7,567 nucleotides of DNA from Microbacteriaceae bacterium (lineage in GTDB: Bacteria > Actinomycetota > Actinomycetes > Actinomycetales > Microbacteriaceae). The position numbers and the translations under genes were made by a program. This document shows positions 1 to 6,792 of this stretch, one piece after another. The stretch spans positions 1 to 7,567 of the forward strand of contig CANGCU010000054.1 in assembly GCA_947452355.1 (NCBI GenBank), written 5' to 3'. The notes below the pieces were generated by a model. The model searched no databases and was not told the origin of the DNA. It saw nothing but the letters and a program-made list of their open reading frames with translations. The stretch's first letter is position 1, and each line of letters opens with the position of its first letter.

Positions 1-328
1 CGCGTACAACCTTCGGCGCAAAGAAAAGAACGAGCCCATCTCGTTCGGCGATATGTCCATCGTCATGGACGTGCCCACCTATTACGCCCGCAGTGCGGAA
101 AGTGCGGTGATCGAAGCCGTTTCGGCCGAGGAGATCCGTGCGTTGTTTGACGAGGTGCGAGAGCCCTTCCGGACCGCACTCAAACTGATCCTCCTCGAGG
201 AAATGCCCTACCAGGACGCTGCCGACAAGCTCGGGGTTCCGCTCAACACGATGTTGACGCGTGTGAACCGTGGGCGTGCAATCCTGAAAGAACTCGTGTT
301 GAAACACAAGAAAGAAATGGGAATCTAA
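1..328 (+). CDS. ECF-family RNA polymerase sigma factor, 3' part (5' end outside window)
   Basis: The reading frame is open from the left edge (first full codon at base 2) to TAA at 326-328, giving 108 visible residues; an internal ATG at 53 is not the real start. The visible part begins in the end of region 2 (basic segment AYNLRRKEKNEP, comparable to the YINSYRKKQR stretch of SigH/SigR-type factors). After a variable linker comes region 4 at visible residues about 46-92, including a helix-turn-helix at 68-92 (MPYQDAADKLGVP followed by TRVNRGR), which reads the -35 element. Family knowledge: ECF sigma factors direct RNA polymerase to stress promoters and are held inactive by a co-encoded anti-sigma factor. 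The gene directly downstream is an RsrA-like zinc anti-sigma factor, which suggests a SigH/SigR-like thiol-stress sigma. The group assignment is an inference, because region 2 is mostly missing and region 4 is only moderately like SigR. Confidence 0.88.
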   Translation, partial: AYNLRRKEKNEPISFGDMSIVMDVPTYYARSAESAVIEAVSAEEIRALFDEVREPFRTALKLILLEEMPYQDAADKLGVPLNTMLTRVNRGRAILKELVLKHKKEMGI

Positions 329-585
329 TGGACACGAATCGTGATTGCGGCTGCGACTCCGCCCGAGAGCGGATTGACATTCTTATTGACCGCGAATTGA
401 CCGAAATGGAATGTGCCGACGTCAGAGCACACTGCGCGTCGTGTGAGAGCTGCCAGGAAGAAGTCGCATTGCTCGAACGGTTGACCGACAAATTCCGGCA
501 AGCGTGCGCGGAACCGGCCCCCGACAATTTGCGAATCTCAATTCTCAATTCGCTGAAGAATCAGAATGGAATTGTCGACGCCTAA
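328..585 (+). CDS. RsrA-like zinc-binding anti-sigma factor
   Basis: This 85-residue soluble protein starts at ATG 328, sharing one base with the sigma stop (TAATG), so the two are probably translationally coupled; no strong ribosome binding site precedes it. The core is an H-x3-C-x2-C zinc motif at His35, Cys39 and Cys42, with Cys9 lying 26 residues before the His. In RsrA of Streptomyces the same spacing is found for Cys11, His37, Cys41 and Cys44, which bind zinc; oxidation to a disulfide releases the sigma factor SigR. Cys29 and Cys60 also line up with RsrA cysteines at the same two-residue offset (from memory of RsrA). There is no membrane segment, so it should act in the cytoplasm by binding the upstream-encoded sigma factor. 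It is shorter than RsrA (about 105 residues), mainly at the C-terminus. The role as a redox-sensitive anti-sigma factor is a family-based inference with good residue support. Confidence 0.85.
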   Translation: MDTNRDCGCDSARERIDILIDRELTEMECADVRAHCASCESCQEEVALLERLTDKFRQACAEPAPDNLRISILNSLKNQNGIVDA

Positions 586-606
586 ATCACGTGTGATGGG
601 GGACGT
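586..606. other. 21-base convergent gap with short inverted repeat
   Basis: The gap between the anti-sigma stop and the kgd stop contains ATCAC-GT-GTGAT (586-597), a perfect five-base inverted repeat with a two-base centre. The loop is too short and there is no T-run on either strand, so it is not a convincing intrinsic terminator. Transcripts of the two convergent genes probably overlap here. Confidence 0.4.
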
Positions 607-3600
607 TCAGAGGTCCTGGAACGCCTCATCCATGAGCTGGGTGTGCTCTTCGGCCGAGCGCTTAGATGACCCGGCAGCGGGCGAGGCCGATGCCGGACGC
701 GAAACGACTCGCACGTTGTCGATGCCAAGGCGTCGTAATTCCAGCGCGATGAACGGCCATGCGCCTTGGTTCTCGGGTTCGTCTTGAACCCAGACCAATT
801 CCGCCCCTTTGTGGCGTTCGACGATTGCGCGCAATTGTGGCTCGGGGAACGGGTAATACTGTTCCATTCGAACCAGTGCGACACCGGACAGCCCGCGCTT
901 CTCGCGTTCGGCAAGTAGGTCGTAGTGAATCTTGCCAGCGTGCAACAGGATGCGACGCGACTTTCCGTCGACGCTGTGATCGTCGAGGACGGGTTCGAAT
1001 GTTCCCGTGGTGAAATCGTCGACGGCGCTCGTGGCGCCGCGGAGCCGGAGCATGGCTTTCGGCGTGAAGACGATCAACGGTCGCTGCGGCTGCGAATACG
1101 CTTGACGGCGCAGCAGGTGGAAATACGACGCCGGGGTCGACGGTCGGGCAATCGTCATGTTGCCTTCGGCGGCCAGTTGCAGGAACCGTTCGATGCGGGC
1201 AGATGAGTGGTCGGGGCCCTGTCCCTCATACCCGTGTGGCAACAGGAGGACGAGTCCAGAGTTCTGCCCCCACTTCTGTTCAGACGCAGAGATGAACTCG
1301 TCGATGACCGTCTGAGCGCCATTCGCGAAGTCACCGAACTGTGCTTCCCAGAGCACGAGTGCTTCCGGGTTTCCGACGGTGTACCCGTATTCGTAAGCCA
1401 TCGCCGCGTATTCCGACAGCAGCGAATCGTAAATGTAGAAACGCGATTGGTTTTCGGCGAGGTTCATCAGCGGAATCCATTCCTGGCCGTTGATGCGATC
1501 GTGGAACACGGCGTGACGCTGAACGAAGGTTCCGCGGCGGGCGTCTTGACCAGCGAACCGAACCTTCTTGCCCTCCAGAAGGACGGAGCCCAGTGCGAGA
1601 AGTTCGCCGAAGCCCCAATCGATGTCGCCGGTTCGGCTCATCTCGACGCGCTTCGCGAGGAGTTGTTCGAGTTTGGGGTGAACGGTGAAGCCCTCGGGCG
1701 GTGCACCGTGTGCGTCACCGATTCGGTGGATGACGGATGCATCGACGGCGGTGGACTCGGGATGACGCTGAACTTGTGCTGCGGTTGCCGTTCCGCTTGA
1801 GATGCCGGTTCCCGACGTGTCCGTGTCGTGTGTGTCGGCGAAGGCCTTCTCGAGAAGGGCGAGGAACTTCGTCTGAACGCCGTCGTACTCCTCTTGCGTG
1901 ATGTCTCCTCGGCCGACAAGGGATTCGGCATAAAGGGTTCTAACGGAACGCTTCGCCTCGATGAGGTTGTACATGAGTGGCTGGGTCATCGATGGGTCGT
2001 CACCCTCGTTGTGTCCGCGGCGACGGTAACTGACGAGGTCGATGACGACGTCGTGCTTGAACTGTTGGCGGTATCGAACGGCGAGTTTCGCCACGCGAAC
2101 GACGGCTTCGGGGTCGTCGCCGTTGACGTGGAAGATCGGTGCCTGGATCGATTTGGCGACGTCGGTTGAGTACAGAGAGGTTCGCGCGTCTTTCGGCAGA
2201 GTGGTGAAACCGACTTGGTTGTTCGCGACGACGTGGATTGTTCCACCGGTTCGGTATCCACGCAGTTGCGCCATCTGCAGCGTTTCGATGACAACGCCCT
2301 GACCGGCCATGGCGGCGTCCCCGTGAACGAGGATTGGGAGCACCGTGAACGAGGCAATGGGCTTGTGGTCCTGCTTGGCACGGACGATTCCCTCGAGCAC
2401 GCCGTTCACGGCCTCAAGGTGTGACGGGTTCGCGGCGAGGTAGACGGGAATCTTCTGTCCCTTTGCCGTGACAAATTCGCCACTCGTTCCGAGGTGGTAT
2501 TTGACGTCTCCCGAGCCCTGGACGGTGCTCGTGTCGGTCGTGCCCTCGAATTCACGGAAGATTTGGCCGTAGGTTTTCCCGGCGATGTTCGCGAGCACAT
2601 TGAGTCGCCCGCGGTGTGCCATCCCGATGTCGACTTCGTCGAGTTCGAAATCGGCGGCGTCTTGAATGATCTCGTCGAGTAGGGCAATCATTGACTCGCT
2701 ACCTTCGAGCGAGAATCGCTTTTGACCGACGTATTTCGTCTGCAGGAAGGTCTCGAACGCTTCGGCTTGGTTGAGTCGGTCGAGGATTCGCATCTGTTCG
2801 TCGTGCGTCGGCTTCTGATAAGGCTGCTCGAGGACCTCTTGGAACCACTTCCGCTGTTCCGGGTCTTGCAAATGGGTGTATTCGACGCCGACGGTTCGGC
2901 AATACGAGTCACGCATCAATCCGAGGACTTCGCGCAACAACATCGTTCGGCGTCCGGCAAGTCCACCGACGACGAATTCGCGGTCCAGATCCCAGAACGT
3001 CAGCCCGTGGTTTTCGATTTCGAGGTCGGGGTGCGATCGCTGTTGATACTGAAGCGGATCGATATCGGCCATACGGTGTCCGCGCACGCGATACGCGTCA
3101 ACGAGTTCTTGCACTCGCGCGGTCTTGTTGATTTCGTCCGAAATGTCGACCTTGATGTCTTGTGACCATCGAATCGGTTGGTACGGAATGCGGAGCGCCG
3201 CAAAGAGGTCCTCGTAAAAACCGTCTTCACCGATCAGGAGACCGTGAATGATTTTGAGGAATTCGCCAGAGCCGGCGCCCTGGATGACCCGGTGGTCGTA
3301 CGTCGAGGTGAGGGTGATCGTCTTTGAGATACCGAGGTCGAACAACACCTTTTCGGCGGAACCCTGGAATTCGGCGGGGTAGTCGAGTGCGCCGGCGCCG
3401 ATGATGCAACCTTGCCCTCGCATAAGACGCGGGACCGAGTGCACGGTCCCGATTCCGCCGGGGTTCGTCAGTGACACCGTGTTTCCAGCGAAGTCGTCCG
3501 CGGTGAGTTTGTTAGCCCGCGCACGAGCAACGACGTCTTCGTAGGCCTCGAGGAAGTCGGCAAAGTCCATCTGCTCGGCCTTCTTGATCCCAGGGACGAG

Positions 3601-4278
3601 AAGTGCGCGTGAGCCATCGGGCTTCGGAACATCAATCGCAAGACCGAGGTTGATGTGGGCGGGCACGACCAGCGACGGTGCGCCATCGGGCTCGTCGTAG
3701 AACACGTTTTGTGACGGGAATGCTTTCAGTGCGCGCACCATCGCCCATCCGATGATGTGCGTGAACGACACCTTGCCGCCGCGCGTGCGTCGGAGGTGGT
3801 TGTTGATGACAATGCGGTTGTCAATCATCAGCTTCGCGGGAATGGTCCGCACGCTCGTCGCGGTCGGAACCGAAAGGCTTGCATCCATGTTGGCGGCGAG
3901 TGCTTTCGGCATGCCCTTCAACGCGGTGACAGTGTTCTCATCGGTTGTCTCGGATGGTCGAGAGGTTCCCGGCGCTTGGGCCGGAATCGGCGTCGCCGTC
4001 GGTGCGGTCGAGGTCGTTCGTGACGTTGGCTGGAGCGCGGTGATCGGTCCCGTGGCGTTGGGGTCTGCTGCGGCGGAAGTGGGAGAGGTCACCGCAGGGG
4101 TCGGGGCTGTGGCCGCCGGCCCGCCCGCCAGACGAGCGGCGTAGCTCTGAAGCGTCGGAACCCACGATGGGTCAACCGAGGCAGGGTCTTTCACCCACGA
4201 TTCGTACATCTCTTCCACGAGCCAGTCGTTGGCTCCGAAATCATCGGCACTCGGGTCAGTAGTTCCGTCACTGGACAC
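607..4278 (-). CDS. kgd: Multifunctional 2-oxoglutarate dehydrogenase E1 / decarboxylase with fused E2-type domain (Kgd/OdhA type)
   Basis: This 1223-residue enzyme of the TCA cycle decarboxylates 2-oxoglutarate with thiamine diphosphate and supplies the E1o activity of the actinobacterial 2-oxoglutarate dehydrogenase supercomplex. Domain order: N-terminal segment with the ANDWLVEEMY signature (16-25); Ala/Pro/Thr-rich linker (about 50-115); E2-like acyltransferase domain (about 118-365) with the catalytic DHRVIQGAG motif at 328-336; E1 domain (about 385-1223). E1 motifs visible are AHRGRLNVL (554-562), NPSHLEAVNG (617-626), GDAAMAGQG (653-661), NNQVGFTT (686-693), GDDPEAV (720-726) and RRGHNEGDDPS (753-763). 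There is no lipoyl domain, as expected for this family, which relies on a separate lipoylated E2. Length agrees with mycobacterial Kgd and corynebacterial OdhA (about 1220-1230). The start is GTG at 4276-4278: a GAGGTGA ribosome binding site lies 9 bases upstream and an in-frame TGA sits four codons upstream. Known homologues are inhibited by the FHA protein GarA/OdhI and activated by acetyl-CoA; neither regulator is visible here. The reading frame is intact. Confidence 0.98.
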   Translation of the reverse strand: MSSDGTTDPSADDFGANDWLVEEMYESWVKDPASVDPSWVPTLQSYAARLAGGPAATAPTPAVTSPTSAAADPNATGPITALQPTSRTTSTAPTATPIPAQAPGTSRPSETTDENTVTALKGMPKALAANMDASLSVPTATSVRTIPAKLMIDNRIVINNHLRRTRGGKVSFTHIIGWAMVRALKAFPSQNVFYDEPDGAPSLVVPAHINLGLAIDVPKPDGSRALLVPGIKKAEQMDFADFLEAYEDVVARARANKLTADDFAGNTVSLTNPGGIGTVHSVPRLMRGQGCIIGAGALDYPAEFQGSAEKVLFDLGISKTITLTSTYDHRVIQGAGSGEFLKIIHGLLIGEDGFYEDLFAALRIPYQPIRWSQDIKVDISDEINKTARVQELVDAYRVRGHRMADIDPLQYQQRSHPDLEIENHGLTFWDLDREFVVGGLAGRRTMLLREVLGLMRDSYCRTVGVEYTHLQDPEQRKWFQEVLEQPYQKPTHDEQMRILDRLNQAEAFETFLQTKYVGQKRFSLEGSESMIALLDEIIQDAADFELDEVDIGMAHRGRLNVLANIAGKTYGQIFREFEGTTDTSTVQGSGDVKYHLGTSGEFVTAKGQKIPVYLAANPSHLEAVNGVLEGIVRAKQDHKPIASFTVLPILVHGDAAMAGQGVVIETLQMAQLRGYRTGGTIHVVANNQVGFTTLPKDARTSLYSTDVAKSIQAPIFHVNGDDPEAVVRVAKLAVRYRQQFKHDVVIDLVSYRRRGHNEGDDPSMTQPLMYNLIEAKRSVRTLYAESLVGRGDITQEEYDGVQTKFLALLEKAFADTHDTDTSGTGISSGTATAAQVQRHPESTAVDASVIHRIGDAHGAPPEGFTVHPKLEQLLAKRVEMSRTGDIDWGFGELLALGSVLLEGKKVRFAGQDARRGTFVQRHAVFHDRINGQEWIPLMNLAENQSRFYIYDSLLSEYAAMAYEYGYTVGNPEALVLWEAQFGDFANGAQTVIDEFISASEQKWGQNSGLVLLLPHGYEGQGPDHSSARIERFLQLAAEGNMTIARPSTPASYFHLLRRQAYSQPQRPLIVFTPKAMLRLRGATSAVDDFTTGTFEPVLDDHSVDGKSRRILLHAGKIHYDLLAEREKRGLSGVALVRMEQYYPFPEPQLRAIVERHKGAELVWVQDEPENQGAWPFIALELRRLGIDNVRVVSRPASASPAAGSSKRSAEEHTQLMDEAFQDL

Positions 4279-4287
4279 TGTAAATGG

Positions 4288-4294
4288 TCACCTC
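4288..4294 (-). promoter_or_regulatory. kgd ribosome binding site
   Basis: On the minus strand the sequence reads GAGGTGA, ending nine bases before the GTG at 4276-4278. It matches the anti-Shine-Dalgarno well and supports this GTG as the true start. The final TGA of the site is in frame with kgd and excludes a longer N-terminus. Confidence 0.75.
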
Positions 4295-4330
4295 GTAGTT
4301 GGAATTGCGACGGCAGCCTCACGCTACCGA

Positions 4331-4345
4331 GGACTAGCCTAGTCC
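4331..4345. promoter_or_regulatory. Perfect 7-1-7 palindrome, candidate operator of the kgd promoter
   Basis: GGACTAG-C-CTAGTCC is an exact inverted repeat with seven-base arms around one central base. On the minus strand it contains TAGGCT (4336-4341), which fits the actinobacterial -10 pattern TANNNT and would put the kgd transcription start near 4329, about 50 bases before the GTG. The -35 position reads only TGCGAA. A dyad overlapping a -10 is typical of a repressor site. The centre TAGCCTA is shared with DtxR/IdeR boxes, but the outer bases differ, so this is not a standard iron box. The regulator is unknown; the operator role is an inference. Confidence 0.45.
4336..4341 (-). promoter_or_regulatory. 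Possible -10 element of the kgd promoter
   Basis: The minus strand reads TAGGCT, matching TANNNT, at a sensible distance upstream of the kgd GTG and inside the palindrome. The -35 is weak. A second minus-strand candidate, TAGATT at 4386-4391, is further upstream and would give a leader of about 100 bases. Which of the two is used cannot be decided from sequence alone. Confidence 0.3.
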
Positions 4346-4389
4346 CGCGATTGGGCGGTTCGCACACCGTGAGGGTGACGTGCCGAATC

Positions 4390-4395
4390 TATACT
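4390..4395 (+). promoter_or_regulatory. -10 element of a probable leaderless promoter for the CNNM operon
   Basis: TATACT is close to the TATAAT consensus and fits the actinobacterial TANNNT pattern. Six bases separate it from the A of the ATG at 4402, the usual distance from a -10 to the transcription start. Transcription would then begin on the first base of a start codon, giving a leaderless mRNA. No good -35 is present (CCGTGA at a 17-base spacing), which is common for actinobacterial promoters. Confidence 0.5.
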
Positions 4396-4401
4396 TGGGC
4401 T

Positions 4402-4461
4402 ATGGACGACCCGCATAGTAAGGCGACGCCGTCGAGCGCGTTCGCTCACGGTGTCGCATGA
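4402..4461 (+). CDS. 19-residue upstream mini-ORF, possible leaderless leader peptide
   Basis: ATG at 4402 opens a 19-codon frame (MDDPHSKATPSSAFAHGVA) ending in TGA at 4459-4461. Its stop overlaps the start of the CNNM gene as ATGA. It has no room for a ribosome binding site if transcription starts at its A, as the TATACT element suggests. The downstream CNNM gene has only a weak GGTG in front of its own ATG, so translation of this frame could deliver ribosomes to it by termination-reinitiation. It is in a different frame from the CNNM gene and so is not a missed N-terminal extension. The peptide has no recognisable motif and no run of a single amino acid suggesting attenuation. Expression is unproven. 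Confidence 0.4.
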   Translation: MDDPHSKATPSSAFAHGVA

Positions 4462-5762
4462 CCGAATGGGGTTTCATCGCGGTCGGAGTCCTTCTGACCA
4501 TGGCGACTGGTTTGTTCGTCGCGTCGGAGTTCACGCTCGTCTCACTGGATCGCGCTGACCTTGAAGCGAGGCGCCTGGCGGGTGACACCGGATTCGGCCC
4601 AGCGATTCGAGCGTTGACCCGAACCTCCACTCACCTGTCGTCCGCTCAGTTGGGCATCACACTGACGACGCTGCTGACTGGCTGGATGATGGAACCCGCG
4701 ATCAGTGCATTGCTTGCGCCGACGGTCGAATCGTGGGGGCTCAGCGCCGAACTCGCCGAGACAGTTTCCGCGGTGGTCGCCATCGCGATTGCGACCATCC
4801 TGTCGATGATCATCGGCGAACTCGCCCCCAAAAACCTCGCCATCGCGATCCCCCGTCGTGTCGTGAAGGTCGTCGCGCCCTTCCAATTGGCGTTTTCGTG
4901 GCTATTCGCGCCTTTTGTGTCGCTGCTGGTGAAATCCTCCAACCTGATTGTTCGCTCGTTTGGTATCGAGCCCAAAGAAGAACTGTCGTCCGCCCGTACC
5001 GCGGAAGAACTCGCCTCGGCCGTCCGCCACAGTTCGATTCACGGAACGATGGAAGAGGACACCGCCACGCTACTGGGCAAGGCGTTGTCGTTTACCAATC
5101 ATGAGGCGCAGGACATCATGACTCCCCGCACGCGAGTTGCAACGGTTCGAGTGGGCGACACCGCGGCCGACGTCATCGCGTTGACACGCAAAACCGGTTA
5201 TTCGCGTTTCCCGGTCATTGACGAAGATGCGGATGACGTTGTCGGTATCGTCCACGTCAAACAGGCGGTTGCTGTGCCGCGCGAACGGCGTGCCGACGTT
5301 CCGGTCGGTGCACTGCAGGGTGAGGCACTTCGAGTCCCCGAGACGATGCACCTCGACGTGCTTCTCGGTGAATTACGCCAGGGCGGGTACCAAATGTCTA
5401 TCGTCGTCGACGAATACGGCGGAACCGCGGGCATCGCGACGCTCGAAGACCTGATCGAGGAGCTCATTGGTGAAGTCAGTGACGAACACGATCGAACGAA
5501 GGCCGACGTAGTCCGCACGGGGAACATCGTGACCTTCCCCGCGTCGCTTCGTCCAGACGAACTGCGCGAACGCGCAGACATCGAGGTACCGGACGACGGA
5601 CAGTGGGAAACCGTGGGCGGATTCCTGCTTAGTCAATGGGGGTACATTCCGGAAACCGGCGCAACGCTCGAGGCGTGCGGAGGACAGTTTGTTGTCGAGC
5701 GAATGGAAGGCCGTCGAATCGATCGTGTCCGGTTCACGCCGACGGAGGTCGACGATGAATGA
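4458..5762 (+). CDS. CNNM/CorC-type membrane protein (hemolysin family), full-length with CBS pair and CorC_HlyC domain
   Basis: This 434-residue membrane protein belongs to the CNNM/CorC family, often labelled 'hemolysin', whose studied members bind and export Mg2+ or related divalent cations. Domains: an N-terminal transmembrane DUF21/CNNM domain (about 1-180) with hydrophobic segments near 5-28, 60-90, 100-120 and 135-160 and the conserved GELAPKN motif at 120-126; a CBS pair (about 215-345) beginning at DIMTPRTRV and ending with VDEYGGTAGIATLEDLIEE; and a C-terminal CorC_HlyC domain (about 355-432). The start at ATG 4458 fits the family N-terminus (MTEW followed by a membrane helix), but the upstream ribosome binding site is poor and the ATG overlaps the stop of a 19-codon mini-ORF. 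It forms a two-gene operon with the next gene. Transport of a specific cation cannot be read from the sequence. Confidence 0.93.
   Translation: MTEWGFIAVGVLLTMATGLFVASEFTLVSLDRADLEARRLAGDTGFGPAIRALTRTSTHLSSAQLGITLTTLLTGWMMEPAISALLAPTVESWGLSAELAETVSAVVAIAIATILSMIIGELAPKNLAIAIPRRVVKVVAPFQLAFSWLFAPFVSLLVKSSNLIVRSFGIEPKEELSSARTAEELASAVRHSSIHGTMEEDTATLLGKALSFTNHEAQDIMTPRTRVATVRVGDTAADVIALTRKTGYSRFPVIDEDADDVVGIVHVKQAVAVPRERRADVPVGALQGEALRVPETMHLDVLLGELRQGGYQMSIVVDEYGGTAGIATLEDLIEELIGEVSDEHDRTKADVVRTGNIVTFPASLRPDELRERADIEVPDDGQWETVGGFLLSQWGYIPETGATLEACGGQFVVERMEGRRIDRVRFTPTEVDDE
5744..5748 (+). promoter_or_regulatory. Ribosome binding site that sets the start of the second CNNM gene
   Basis: GGAGG lies six bases before ATG 5755, inside the end of the preceding gene. 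The frame is open further upstream to an ATG at 5689, but that start has no such site and would add 22 polar, basic residues in front of the first membrane helix. This makes 5755 the better start. Confidence 0.8.
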
Positions 5763-6792
5763 CCTGAACGGAATCATCTGGCTTGCGGGACTGCTCCTCA
5801 TCAACGCATTCTTCGTCGCGGCTGAATTCGCCGTCGTCGCCGCACGGCGCTCGCAGATCGAACCACTCGCGGACAGCGGATCGTGGGCGGCAAAAATCGC
5901 TCTCGCGGCGATGGAAAAAGCGACCCTGATGCTCGCCACGACACAACTGGGAATCACCGTCTGTTCACTCATGATTCTCGGCGTTTCGGAACCGGCAATC
6001 CATCACCTCATTGAAGGCGCTCTCGCGGGAACTCCGTTGCCCGGCGACATCATTTCCGTGTCGGCGGTCGTCATCGCAATCCTGATCGTCACAATCTTGC
6101 ACGTCGTCATCGGCGAAATGGTTCCGAAAAACGTCGCCTTCTCGGTTCCTGACAGGGCCGTACTGATTCTTGCGCCCGCGCTCGCGGGTGTGGCGTGGCT
6201 GTTCAAGCCCATCATCGTGGCACTCAACGCGACGGCCAACGGGCTCGTTCGGTTGACGGGTACCGAACCAAAAGACGAAGCCCAGTCCGTCTTCACCCTC
6301 GATGAAATGGCAACGATCGTCCAGCAGTCGCAAAAAGAAGGAAAACTTGACGACGTCGCCGGTGCGGTGTCGGCGACCATTGAATTCACGACAAAAAAGG
6401 TCAACGACATCACGGTTCCCTTGACCGAAATCGTTTCGCTCCCCGAAGGTTCCAGCGCGAGTGACGTCGAGCGCGAAGTCGCGCAACGTGGGTTTAGCCG
6501 TTACATCATGCTCGACGCAAACGGAGAGCCGACGGGCTACGTGCACCTCAAGGATGTCTTGGGTCGCGACGACGATGAAGCGAACGACGCGATACCCGTG
6601 AAACGAATCCGACAGTTGGTGTCGCTCTATCGGGGACTTGACCTCGAGGACGCCTTGGCGACACTTCGTCGCACTGGCTCACACATCGCGCGGGTCTTCG
6701 ATGGGTCAGGTAAAACTGTTGGGCTGTTGTTCCTGGAGGACATCATCGAAGAACTGATTGGTGAAGTCCAAGACGCGACGCGTCGACGTTAG
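5755..6792 (+). CDS. CNNM/CorC-type membrane protein, short form without the CorC_HlyC domain
   Basis: This 345-residue paralogue of the upstream gene overlaps it by eight bases, so the two are surely co-transcribed and probably translationally coupled. It has the DUF21/CNNM transmembrane domain (about 1-170) with the first membrane helix at about 6-29 and the conserved GEMVPKN motif at 120-126, then a CBS pair (about 215-340) ending in LEDIIEELIGEVQD. It stops at the point where the upstream protein continues into its CorC_HlyC domain and ends in a basic tail (TRRR). Paired long and short members are common in Actinomycetota and may form a heteromeric membrane complex; that is an inference. 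The second CBS motif is weaker than in the partner: the VDEYGG segment is replaced by ARVFDGSGKTVG. Cation specificity is unknown. Confidence 0.92.
   Translation: MNDLNGIIWLAGLLLINAFFVAAEFAVVAARRSQIEPLADSGSWAAKIALAAMEKATLMLATTQLGITVCSLMILGVSEPAIHHLIEGALAGTPLPGDIISVSAVVIAILIVTILHVVIGEMVPKNVAFSVPDRAVLILAPALAGVAWLFKPIIVALNATANGLVRLTGTEPKDEAQSVFTLDEMATIVQQSQKEGKLDDVAGAVSATIEFTTKKVNDITVPLTEIVSLPEGSSASDVEREVAQRGFSRYIMLDANGEPTGYVHLKDVLGRDDDEANDAIPVKRIRQLVSLYRGLDLEDALATLRRTGSHIARVFDGSGKTVGLLFLEDIIEELIGEVQDATRRR

Larger units (their letters stand above)
4279..4457. other. Divergent intergenic region between kgd and the first CNNM gene
   Basis: These 179 bases separate the divergent starts of kgd and the CNNM gene. 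They hold, from left to right, the kgd ribosome binding site, a 15-base interrupted palindrome overlapping a plausible kgd -10, a plus-strand -10 (TATACT) and most of a 19-codon mini-ORF. I see no riboswitch-like fold and no RNA gene. Each element has its own entry. Confidence 0.8.

Noticed and set aside
1207..1800. Plus-strand frame of 197 codons antisense to kgd
   Set aside because: It lies wholly inside the conserved E1 coding sequence, has no recognisable domain, and is explained by the codon bias of a high-GC gene read on the opposite strand.
3752..4144. Plus-strand Ala/Val-rich frame antisense to the kgd linker
   Set aside because: The apparent hydrophobicity comes from reading the Ala/Pro/Thr-rich linker and E2 domain backwards; there is no independent support.
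4301..4330. SigR/SigH-type promoter beginning with GGAAT at 4301
   Set aside because: No GTT-type -10 follows at 17-19 bases, and the element points away from kgd.
4331..4345. Standard DtxR/IdeR iron box
   Set aside because: Only the TAGCCTA centre and one further base pair per arm agree with the iron-box consensus; the remaining arm positions do not.
5689..5754. Earlier ATG for the second CNNM gene (22 extra residues)
   Set aside because: The extension is polar and basic and lies deep in the upstream gene, while GGAGG is ideally placed for ATG 5755 and the family normally begins just before the first helix.
5373..5972. Minus-strand frame of 199 codons across the CNNM gene junction
   Set aside because: It overlaps two clearly conserved proteins on the other strand, and its translation shows no family features.
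5965..6546. Minus-strand frame of 193 codons inside the second CNNM gene
   Set aside because: The translation is a low-complexity Arg/Asp/Gly-rich product typical of an antisense shadow, and the plus-strand gene is well supported.
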